From Pycnopodia helianthoides (Eukaryota > Echinodermata > Asteroidea > Forcipulatida > Asteriidae): 64,000 bases of DNA. The notes under the pieces were generated by a model. The model saw only the letters and a program-made list of their open reading frames with translations. It was not told the origin of the DNA and made no database searches. The DNA is taken from assembly GCA_032158295.1 (NCBI GenBank), contig CM063249.1, positions 3,859,195-3,923,194 on the forward strand, given 5' to 3'. Every line of letters begins with the position of its first letter. Positions within the stretch are counted from its first letter, which is position 1. A program made the position numbers and the translations under genes. Shown piece after piece: positions 1-8,449 of this stretch.

Positions 1-718
1 AACTTTGCGGATTGGTTATTGCTTAGTGGTGATAAAAAGTGTACTGGCAACTAAATCTGCCTTCATTTTCCGCATAATTTATATAATCAATTTGTTAACT
101 AGAATCAAGTAATTCCACAATAATGTGAAAAAGACTTGCCGATGTACGTTTTCCAATAACATAAATTATTTATGTCAATTTTTTTCTGATAAAAATTGTA
201 CTTGTCGTCAGCAGATTTCCACCAAAGATACAAGAAAGCTTGAATCGCCTGCAAAAAAGAAAGAAAAACAAAACAATTCATAAAACACAAAAACCCCACT
301 GTGCATCCGTCATAACGGCTGTCACTTAAAACTATGACACTGAATGCTAAAGAGCCCTGACGCAACACCACCGCATAATAGGCTCAATTGGTTTAATAAT
401 GTGTAAACAAAATCAAGCTTTGTTTGGAATGTTCAAACGTACTAATGATTATACTGCTGTTCATTTTTAAATTGATATTTAATGGCGTTCACTATTAATT
501 GATGCTGACAAATATGTGTTAATGTTTTTGATTGAAATATTACTATACTTATTTACTTCTACTTCATGCAGTGCTCTGTACTATATTTTGTGTACTATAA
601 AACAAATGAACAATCTATATAAACTGAATTTAATTTTACATGGAGAACATGTTCTCATTTTCATTATTCATTTCTCTCATTGATTGATTGATTGCAGTGT
701 CGTAACCGGGGCAATATG

Positions 719-797
719 GTAGGGGTGGGGTAGGGGTGGGGTAGGGGTGGGGTAGGGGTGGGGTAGGGGTGGGGTAGGGGTGGGGTAGGGGTGGGAT
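719..797 (+). repeat. 11 bp G-rich tandem array
   Basis: About seven near-perfect copies of TAGGGGTGGGG. The + strand has many closely spaced G4 runs and could form G-quadruplexes. The Pro-Tyr-rich reading frames on the minus strand are a by-product of the repeat. Confidence 0.95.
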
Positions 798-1343
798 ATA
801 GGATGAGGTAGGGGTGGGGGAGGTTGGGGAAGTGGCAGGGGCGGAGAGGGGGGCCAAGATGTTTAGAAGGCCCTAGTGAACGCTTGACAGATAGGTTACA
901 ATAGCTCATATGCATGTCCCAATGCTATAAAGAACAGAGAGCTGATAAACAGACGGTTCCGCTTATCTGAGGGTTATAGTCGAGATCGCTCTGTATGATA
1001 CGCACAATGGTGGCAGATTTTGTTGTACAAATGAAATTTCAGCAAATAATTTTCCCGCCCGTCACCGCCCATCAAAACAAAGCCACATAATTATGGGGTC
1101 TGACACCCCCTCTAAGATATGTGGAAATGTTCCAGTCTAGAATATCGATGACGTTCAACTCCGGACATTGCAACCGGGAAAAACTATGAGATACATAACT
1201 TGTGAGGCTCCTGAAGCCAGGGCTCAAACACTGAAGTGTTGATTTGGCAAAAAAAAAACAAAAAAAAAAACATGTTTAGCGTCCCCGCCCGCTTTCTTTT
1301 TAGGGGCCGCCTCCGTTTTTTAATTTTATATTATATATATATA

Positions 1344-1640
1344 TATATATATATCAAATAATAAACCACAAGGGAAACTGACTTGGTACATTTTTTAAAT
1401 ATCAAATAATAAACCACAAGGGAAACTGACTTGGTACATTTTTAAAATGATTTCGGGTTGAACAAAGAAAAATTGACTAGAGCGGGATTTGAACCAACGA
1501 CATCCGGTTTAACGTGCCGGCGCTCTACCAACTGAGCTATCTAGCCCTATGTTGGCGGTTTCCCTATTTTGTCAATATCTTTGTTCGGGGGTGCCTGTCA
1601 GAAGCCATTCAACCGCAAACTGCCGTGTAGCCAGGGATCA
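1344..1640 (-). mobile_element. tRNA-derived SINE, family S1
   Basis: On the minus strand it has an A box (TAGCTCAGTTGG) and a B box (GGTTCAAATCC) with tRNA spacing, followed by a body ending in CAGTTTCCCTTGTGGTTT. The 3' end is tandemly duplicated (unit about 50 bp, 1345-1440). Other copies lie at 7262-7400, 21945-22170 and 28938-29068. Confidence 0.8.
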
Positions 1641-1726
1641 TATATATATATATATGGATACCATCCCATTGTTCTTTGCGTGTCTTTTTTGCTATAAATG
1701 GATGTTTTTCGTTTGTGCTTGTTTTT

Positions 1727-1765
1727 GCCTCTGACGAAGGTCCGGTTGGGATCGAAAGCTAAGGC
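1727..1765 (+). ncRNA. Hammerhead ribozyme motif (type I, minimal stem III)
   Basis: Stem I GCCT/AGGC, core CTGACGA, stem II GGTCC with GGATC, GAAA, a two-base stem III (GC) and TA before the predicted cleavage site. All core bases are present. Such minimal hammerheads are known from Penelope-like elements and are thought to act as dimers. Confidence 0.65.
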
Positions 1766-1822
1766 CATCTACCCTACAAATTTTATATATATATATATAT
1801 ATATAAATTTGTAGGGTAGATG

Positions 1823-1861
1823 GCCTTAGCTTTCGATCCAAACCGGACCTTCGTCAGAGGC
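1823..1861 (-). ncRNA. Hammerhead ribozyme motif, inverted copy
   Basis: Minus-strand copy of the motif at 1727-1765, with an intact CTGACGA core, GGTCC/GGATC stem II, GAAA and the GCCT/AGGC stem I. With the first copy it forms a large palindrome across the AT-rich centre at 1783-1806. Confidence 0.65.
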
Positions 1862-1904
1862 AAATATATGTAGAACATGTCTCTACATCAAACCGGCACT
1901 TAAA

Positions 1905-2247
1905 GTGAAGAGTCATAGCACTTGCTCTTCTTACAACATCAAGACCGACTCCCAACGTAGCACACCTAATGTAGTCTATGTTATCATGTAAGAAATGTGG
2001 ACTACAATATGTGGGAAAACTTAGTCTTCGCTTTGCGAACCATGTCTCTTCCATAAAGACCAAGAAACAGTACCCCGTCTCCATCCACCTCAACAGCCTT
2101 AATCACAACGTCAAAGATGTTGAACTTATGGTGATTGAGGCTTGCAATGGTGATGACACACACCGCAAACTCAGAGAATCGCACTGGATTCACCAACTTA
2201 AGACAGTCCAACCCTTTAGACTAAACATCAACACCGGTGTCAAATAA
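1905..2247 (+). pseudogene. GIY-YIG endonuclease fragment of a Penelope-like element
   Basis: From 1978 the frame encodes CKKCGLQYVGK, a later PVSIHLNSLNH, and then RKLRESHWIHQLKT and LNINTG, the conserved order of the Penelope-type GIY-YIG domain (zinc-binding CxxC, YVG, His, Arg/Glu and final LNI). The stretch just upstream (NVVYVI) is in another frame, so there is a frameshift near 1985. The reverse transcriptase is absent, so this is a dead 5'-truncated copy. Confidence 0.8.
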
Positions 2248-2654
2248 ATTCCCATCACCCCCATTTCATTTACTGCTTACTTAAATATTGTATGTATTAT
2301 AAATACAATTACTGCTAATAACCTGTTCTTTCATGGATTGATTTGTTTCCCATTCTTTTTCCCAATAAGTTGTTTTAAAAATCTAGTTTTCTCCACTGGC
2401 TAACTGTTACCGTTCTTTTTCTCAACAAGTTTTTTTGGAGATCGACCTGTTCTTTTCCTAATAACCCCTTCTCTCCACAGACTTGTTCTATAACTACCTC
2501 CCTTTCACATTGTTGTATATACTTTGGTCCTGTTCCCTATTGTTAGCTGCATCATACCCGATGCCTCGTGCCCCATCCGTGTACCATCCCATTGTTCTTT
2601 GCCTCTCTCTTTTTTTGCTATAAATGGATATGTTTTTCGTTTGTGCTTGTTTAT

Positions 2655-2694
2655 GCCTCTGACGGAAGGTCCGGTTTGGATCGAAAGCTAAGGC
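2655..2694 (+). ncRNA. Hammerhead ribozyme motif, core damaged
   Basis: Third copy in the downstream pseudo-LTR. The core reads CTGACGGA rather than CTGACGA, so an inserted G breaks the conserved turn and the copy is probably inactive. Confidence 0.6.
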
Positions 2695-2739
2695 CATCTA
2701 CCCTACAAATTTTATATATATATATTAAAGATACATTTT

Positions 2740-2905
2740 AACGAGCTCTGACGAAAAAACAGCTGGCAAATATCTTGAAAAAATAGCCTGGCCAGTTGTC
2801 TTGAAAAAAGTGTCGGGCGGCCTTTTACAAAAATAAAATAAAAATTAAGAAAAGGCCTCCCCCCCTTCCTTTTTTTTCAAAAAGGCAGGACGCCAAATAT
2901 GTTTA
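2740..2905. repeat. Dispersed repeat shared with 43190-43345
   Basis: Shares blocks such as TATCTTGAAAAA.TAGCC and AAAAAGGC.GG with the segment just before exon 9. Class unknown. A neighbouring block (AGCCCGCTTCCTTTTTAG type) at 1265-1325 recurs at 43070-43125. Confidence 0.5.
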
Positions 2906-3002
2906 TGTTGTTGTCCAAATTGATTGATTCAGCTCTAATTTATGTTGGTTTGTTATGAACGTTGTCCTTGACGAGTGATTAGCAAAAAAAACAAAAACTC
3001 GA

Positions 3003-3338
3003 CTGGACACTATTGGTAATTACTCAAAATAATTGTTAGCATAAAAACTTACTTGGTAACGAACAATGGAGAGCTGTTGATAGTATAAAACATTGTGAGA
3101 AACGGCTCCCTCTGAAGTAACGTAGTTTTTGAGAAAGAAGTAATTTCGAAATCAAGCATCTGAAAGCACACAACTTCTTGTGACGAGGGTTTTTTTTCTT
3201 CCATTATTATCTCGCAACTTCGACGACCAATTGAGTTCAAATTTTGACAGGTTTTTTTTATTTTGTGCATAATGGTGAGATACACCAAGTGAGAAGACTG
3301 GTCTTTGACAATTACCAAAGGTATCCAGTGTCTTTAAA
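3003..3338 (+). mobile_element. MITE, family M1
   Basis: Ends are inverted (CTGGACACTATTGGTAATTA at the start; TTACCAAAGGTATCCAGTG at the end). Other copies are at 39990-40359 and 50864-51232. No coding capacity. Confidence 0.8.
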
Positions 3339-4039
3339 AGCAATAACGATCCACCTAACCCACACAACGCCCCCACCCCAACCAGGCCCCGATCTCACCC
3401 TTCCGATCCTTACCCCCAAACCCCGAAACGACACCAAACAGCCTCCCGCTGTAGGATACAGATTGATTATTCAATAACCGAAGCGCAATGCATAGACTCA
3501 CGAGTCACCACAGAGAAGGATCTGTGTTGATTGATAGCAACGAGTTCACATGAATGGCAACGCAAAAAGACCCTTTTTCAATTTGACCGTTTTTTCTTCT
3601 TCTTCTAAATAGACTGGTTTTCGTCAACGTAATGGTAATAAAATGACAAAATCATAAAGGGAGATACAATAAAAGTAACATTTGCAATAAAAGTCACAAG
3701 TTTCAGCTGAATACAGTGTCCACTATCTTGCTGAGAAAACAGCAAAAAAAAAAACAAAAAAAAAAAAAACTGTCGCGGTATTTGCACACGAACGTCGAAT
3801 CCATCCACGTTTAGCGAGGTGATAGCGGGTACCAACCACATCTCTGGCCGTAGCATTCGCGAACGGACACCAGTCCCCAGAAATCTAAGAAACGATTCAT
3901 GCATTAATTGTTTCTCAGATTCGAATGTTTTAGTTGAAAAATTGTCCGAACCATATTACTTCGAGAGGAGTCCCCCAGCTAACACAATACGTTGTTACAA
4001 CGTTGCACAACGTTGTGATAAGGTGGCAATTTGGTCGAT

Positions 4040-4850
4040 TGGATGACAACGTTTTGACTACGTTGCAAGAACGTCAGAACTTAACATGATCTACAACCAA
4101 TGTTGTACATTGGTTGCATGTTGGTAATCTATTCAACGTTACCGAAAGGTTTTATACCTAACGTGTTCACAACATTGTATTTTGGTATTATTACAACGTG
4201 GTATTTAAGTTAAGGCAACAACGTTGTCGATAAGTCATATTTTGGTCTCAACAAAACGTAGTAATTTTGTTGCGACAAGCACGTTGTCTGCACGTTGCAT
4301 TGTGGTTTTATCAAAACGTCACAATTAATTCGCGGCGGTCACGTTGTCTTGACGTTGTATTTTGGTATTATTATAACGTAGCATTTAAGTTGTGGCAGTA
4401 ACGTTGTTTACACGTTGTTTTTTGGTAACATTAAAACGTAGCAATTATGTTGTGAAGAGCACGTTGTCTGCACATTGTATTTTGGTTTTATCAAAACGTC
4501 ATATGTAAATCGCGGCGGTCACGTTGTCTTGACGTTATATTTTGGTGTTATAAAACGTAGCATTTAAGTTGTGACAGTCACGTTGTCTACACAATGTATT
4601 TTGGTAACATTAAAACGTAATATTTAAGTTTCGGCTGTATGTTGTCTTGTCGTTGTATTTTGGTTTTGCACACAAAAGTAGCCTACTGTTAAAGTTGTGA
4701 CAGCCCGTTGTCTTAATCTTCAAACGCATATTGTAACTATCATCTTGTAGATTTATCACAACGTAGTATCTTTGTTTTTACCATCACGCTGTGACATATT
4801 GTATTTTAGTTTAATTACAACGTACAAATAATAGTATTTATGTTTTGACT
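4040..4850. repeat. 60 bp ACGTTGT tandem repeat with 180 bp higher-order period
   Basis: Units carry ACGTTGT and TTTTGGT at about 60 bp spacing. Three successive unit types recur every 180 bp; for example TCAAAACGTCA appears at 4311 and 4491 followed by CGCGGCGGTCACGTTGTCTT in both. Confidence 0.85.
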
Positions 4851-4900
4851 ATGATATCGTTTGGCGTTGTATTTTAGTTTGTATTGGCGATGTTTCGACC

Positions 4901-6148
4901 ATTTTGTTGAATAGTTCAAGCAGCTCGTTTGAAGGGTTTTGGAGGACATGGTAGGCCTAATGTTTGACATCGCAAACATGTTTTTGTTCTCAATTTAGTT
5001 TTTTATTAATATCGGTTGTCATAAATTAGGCACTTGAGGAGCGGCATTTCTATCAGATTTGCGTTTAATGATGAATCTGAACAGTACTAATCATTAATTG
5101 CATTTAATTGAGCTTATTGTGTCAAGCAGCAGTGCGCTGGTGAGGGGTGAGATTCGATTCTACCCCCCCCCTCCCCACCACCACCACCACCACCTGTACA
5201 GCGGCATTCCAAGCTGTAGATAGAATCTTCTAGAGAAACATTTACCCTTGATAGGATTTTCTATCCTCACTTAGGCCGTTTTGTCCCCCACTAAAAACTT
5301 CCTCTAAAACCATTGTGTTAAATAGTTCAAGCAGATCGTTGGGATGGTTTCGGAGGACATTTATTAGCTAACAACATTGGTAGGCCTAATGTTTGTCATC
5401 ACGAACAATGTTTGTTCTCAATTTAGTTTTTTATTTCGGTTGTCATCAATAGAATAGGCACTTGAGGAGCGGCCTCCCTATCAAATAGGCATTTAATTAT
5501 CAATCTGAACAAACCATTAATTGCATTTAATTGACTTTATTATGTCAAGCAGCAGTGCGACGGTCTAGGGAGAGATTTGAGTCTACCCCCCCCCCCCCCA
5601 CTACCTGTACAGCGGCATTCCAAGCTGTAGATAGAATCTTCTATAGAGAAACATTTACCCTTGATAGGATTTTCTATATTACTTAGGCCGTTTGTTCACC
5701 CGCTAAAAACTTTTTCTAAAACTATTGTGTTGAATAGTTCAAGCAGCTCGTTGGGATGGTTTTGGAGGACATTTATAAGCTAACAACTATTGGTAGGCCT
5801 AATGTTTGACATCGCAAACATTGTTTGTTCTAAATTTACTTTTGAATATCGGTTGTCATAAATAAAATAGGCACTTGAGGAGCGGCCTTGCTATCACATT
5901 GGCATTTAATGATCAATCTGAACAGTTAATACTAATCATTAATTGCATTTAATTGAGCTTATTGTGTCAAGCAGCAGTGCACCGGTCTGGGGAGATATTC
6001 GATTCTTCGCACCCCCCCCCCCCGACCACCTGTACAGCGGCATTCCAAGCCGTACTTAGAATCTTCTAAAGAAACATTTACCCTTGATAGGATTTTCTAT
6101 CCACACTTAGGCCGTTTTGTTCCCAGCTAAAAACTTCCTCTAAAACCA
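4901..6148. repeat. Three tandem copies of a 411 bp unit
   Basis: Copies begin at about 4901, 5312 and 5723 with TTGAATAGTTCAAGCAG. Each contains a poly-C tract followed by CCTGTACAGCGGCATTCC. Small indels and substitutions separate the copies. No reading frame of note. Confidence 0.9.
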
Positions 6149-6872
6149 AATTTGTTCCTAAATTTCAAAGACACTTTCAAATTTTGAAGTACTTTAGTGT
6201 ACCACTAAGTATGTTTTGTTTCAGTTTTGAAGAAAAAAGAAAGACATACGTTTCCGCTCAACCTGCCGCATTGACCAGCGTGCGGAATGCTGCATGTCTA
6301 GTAAAAATTAATTTGACAACGTCATGACAACGTAAATATCACATATGCAAATTTGTAAATTGGGCTTAGAAGTTGTACAATACATACAAACAATTTCACG
6401 AAATTTGCCAAATTTATGAACTAGGTGTACTGGTTTCTTCTGTACTTGTCTAAACTAACAGAGGAAAATATGGATAAATATAATTCAGTAACTAAACATG
6501 TAATTTTAGTTCAGAAATATTAATTAAATGGAAACAATTACAAAAATATATACCCCCGTGATTGCAAAAGTCAGGAAATTGGTCTGTATATATAGTACAT
6601 GCTGTACGATGTATAGTATACAGGTACAGTGAAGTCCGGTTACGGCAACGCGTAGTAGGGACCTACCTTGGTAAGTTTGTAAAAGTAATTCATTGATCAT
6701 GTTGACATATCACTTAACAAAATTATTCATGAAATTATTGTATAATTAATCGATATAGCAATCAATAAATAAGATAGGGCTGACGTTGTGACAACGTTCA
6801 CGGTACTGAAAAAAAATACATTGTTGTAACATTCTTTTTAATTGATTATTTACAACATTGCAACGTTGTGTA

Positions 6873-7140
6873 TACGTGCCAACAACGTCGTTGTTTCGTT
6901 GCATCATTACGTTCTAAAGACGTACAGGGGAGTCGACAAAGATTCGTTGCTACAACGTTACTTAGATAACTATATAACAACCAAACAAACACGCTCTGAG
7001 AACGTTGTTGCAACGTTAAATATAAGTTGTAATAAGGTCACTGGAAACGTGTCTTAAACGTACCAACAACGTGGTTGTTACGTTGCGTCATTACGTACGG
7101 AAGACGTATAGGGGAGTCGACAAAGTTCCGTAGCTACAAC
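6873..7140. repeat. Two 180 bp repeats near the right end of the element
   Basis: Both copies contain CCAACAACGT, CATTACGT, then AGGGGAGTCGACAAAG and GCTACAACGTTA, starting at about 6873 and 7055. Confidence 0.85.
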
Positions 7141-7261
7141 GTTATATTAATAACGTTACTTACACCAAAGTCTGACTTCATTACAACGTTGAGAAAACGT
7201 CAAACTGTTAGCTGGGGATCCGTTCTCAAATTAGTTTGATATAAAAGCTGCAGTGCCGAAA

Positions 7262-7400
7262 ACGTCAGGAACCACAAAGGAAACTGACTAGGTAATTGAC
7301 TAGAGCAGGACTTGAACCTGCGACCTCCGTTCACTCTTTCAACTAAGCCATATTTACAGCCCTAATGTTGGAGGTCTCCCTATGTCTTTGTTATACCTCG
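7262..7400 (-). mobile_element. SINE S1, partial
   Basis: Contains the S1 tail (ACCACAAAGGAAACTGACT), a mutated tRNA-like region (ACTTGAACCTGCGACCTCC) and the head CCCTAATGTTGGAGGTCTCC. A further S1 head fragment in + orientation lies at 7740-7850. Confidence 0.65.
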
Positions 7401-7529
7401 GTAACAAATTGTGAAGTTTTATTGGTCGAGAACCAATCATGTGATGTGATACAAAAACGCATGTACCATGGCTAAGGATGCGCACAACGCATGACGCACA
7501 TGGGTAGGTTGGCTGGTATATATCCCTCT

Positions 7530-7590
7530 CGGGGAAATGACACCCGAGGCCTCGGGTGTCATTTCCCCCCTCGGGTGTACAAAACACCAT
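7530..7590. repeat. Short perfect palindrome in a MITE-like segment
   Basis: GGGGAAATGACACCCGAG is followed after two bases by its reverse complement. The flank GTGTACAAAACACCATGG also occurs in the palindrome at 52350-52475, so these belong to one family. Confidence 0.7.
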
Positions 7591-8342
7591 GGACCCCGTC
7601 ACAGCGTGCAACAATTGTATAATGGCACTTTTCGAAATCACAGCTTGGGCTCCGCGTCCAACTATTTGTAGCACGTAAGGATGGCGCCTAAGCCAAATTA
7701 AGCCCGAAGCACAAGCCGTTGTTTAGAAAAAGGGCTATTTTTTTTATTCGGGATGCCAGTCAGAGGCCAGCCAGATTTTGACTGGCACCCTGAACAATAG
7801 ATATTGGCACAATAGGGAGACCGCCAACATTAGGGATGGATGGCTTATATCAACCCATGATCGAGAAGAATTACAATTCTTTTAGATTAAAAGAAATATA
7901 TTAGGGGAAAAAGAAAAAGTAAAATAAATGCTCGTTTTGAAATGAAGATGGCATTTTTGGTCCAAAAAAACGGCCGGGTAGCTTGCAAGTTTTTTTAAAT
8001 TCACGCTAGATATTATTATAGATATTAATACCTAGATATTATTATATTAATATAATAATGTTGCAATCCAAGCCGACGTCAGGGGCATGGCAACATCACG
8101 GCGTGATGCCATCAGATTGTTGTCAATAATACCAAAATTTAATGCAACTAATGTTGTGTACTTCGCCAACAAATTCCTTAAAATATCTCACAAAATTCTA
8201 AGTTCCCTAGACCTATCCAGCATGGAAAACGTCAACTGGTTTATCAAGCGCAAAACTTGTATCTCACACAAAGGTATCGTCTGGTCTTGGATGTACTGTA
8301 CGTACGTGCAGCGGGATACCAGCCAACCTACCATTATTATGT

Positions 8343-8352
8343 TCTCGCGAGA
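8343..8352. promoter_or_regulatory. TCTCGCGAGA core-promoter palindrome
   Basis: The perfect palindrome TCTCGCGAGA ends 33 bp before the NAA25 start codon. This element is known from TATA-less, housekeeping promoters in animals. No TATA box is visible nearby. The position implies transcription starting very close to the ATG. Confidence 0.7.
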
Positions 8353-8381
8353 ATTCCAGGGTTTTAGCGAGATAAACAATC

Positions 8382-8393
8382 CAAGATGGCGAA
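8382..8393 (+). promoter_or_regulatory. TISU / YY1-like element over the start codon
   Basis: The sequence CAAGATGGCGAA overlaps the start codon and matches the TISU consensus SAASATGGCGGC at ten of twelve positions. TISU combines a YY1-type promoter site with a start context used by mRNAs with very short 5' leaders. Together with the nearby TCTCGCGAGA it supports the chosen start. Confidence 0.6.
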
Positions 8394-8449
8394 TCGCGGC
8401 GGACACCATGTGGATGCAGTAACCGAACGGAGATTAAAACCCATTTACG
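8386..8449 (+). CDS. NAA25: NAA25 exon 1 (start codon)
   Basis: Residues 1-21 plus one base. The start ATG at 8386 has A at -3 and G at +4. The encoded RRLKPIY matches RRLRPIY near the N-terminus of vertebrate NAA25. The donor is G|gtaatt, and the lone G joins AC of exon 2 to give Asp. The following intron (1138 bp) is mostly unremarkable single-copy sequence with a SINE (S2) at its 3' end. Confidence 0.9.

Larger units (their letters stand above)
1655..2719 (+). mobile_element. Decayed Penelope-like retroelement with pseudo-LTRs
   Basis: Direct repeats at about 1655-1788 and 2580-2719 (sharing CCATCCCATTGTTCTTTGC and the hammerhead block) bracket a GIY-YIG endonuclease fragment. A partial inverted copy of the repeat lies at 1803-1861, head to head across an AT tract. 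Direct plus inverted pseudo-LTRs with hammerhead motifs and a C-terminal GIY-YIG domain are typical of Penelope-like elements. No reverse transcriptase domain remains. Confidence 0.8.
3973..7217. mobile_element. 3.2 kb inverted-repeat DNA element rich in ACGTTGT
   Basis: Bounded by perfect 12 bp inverted ends CCCCAGCTAACA and TGTTAGCTGGGG. The interior has three tandem-repeat domains: 60 bp ACGTTGT units (4040-4850), three 411 bp units (4901-6148) and two 180 bp units (6873-7140). No transposase frame is present, so it is non-autonomous. It lies inside an older M6 MITE. I cannot assign a superfamily. Confidence 0.75.
3609..7265 (-). mobile_element. MITE, family M6, split by a 3.2 kb insertion
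   Basis: 3609-3972 and 7218-7265 together match the intact M6 copies at 29349-29791 and 14320-14725 in reverse orientation. The order (CCATATTAC... then TTCTCAAA...CTGCAGTGC) continues across the insertion. Confidence 0.7.
1..8385. other. Upstream region without a recognisable gene
   Basis: I find no exon chain on either strand here. Apart from the annotated repeats the sequence is A/T-rich and non-coding in appearance. Positions 1-700, 800-1240 and 7850-8340 look like single-copy or unrecognised sequence. A distal regulatory role is possible but nothing specific can be supported. Confidence 0.6.

Noticed and set aside
636..915. Pro/Tyr-rich frames on the minus strand
   Set aside because: They come from the G-rich 11 bp array and have no family resemblance.
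8087..8422. 111-codon frame ending inside NAA25 exon 1
   Set aside because: It overlaps the true start region in another frame and resembles no known protein; the exon 1 frame has the family match and phase.
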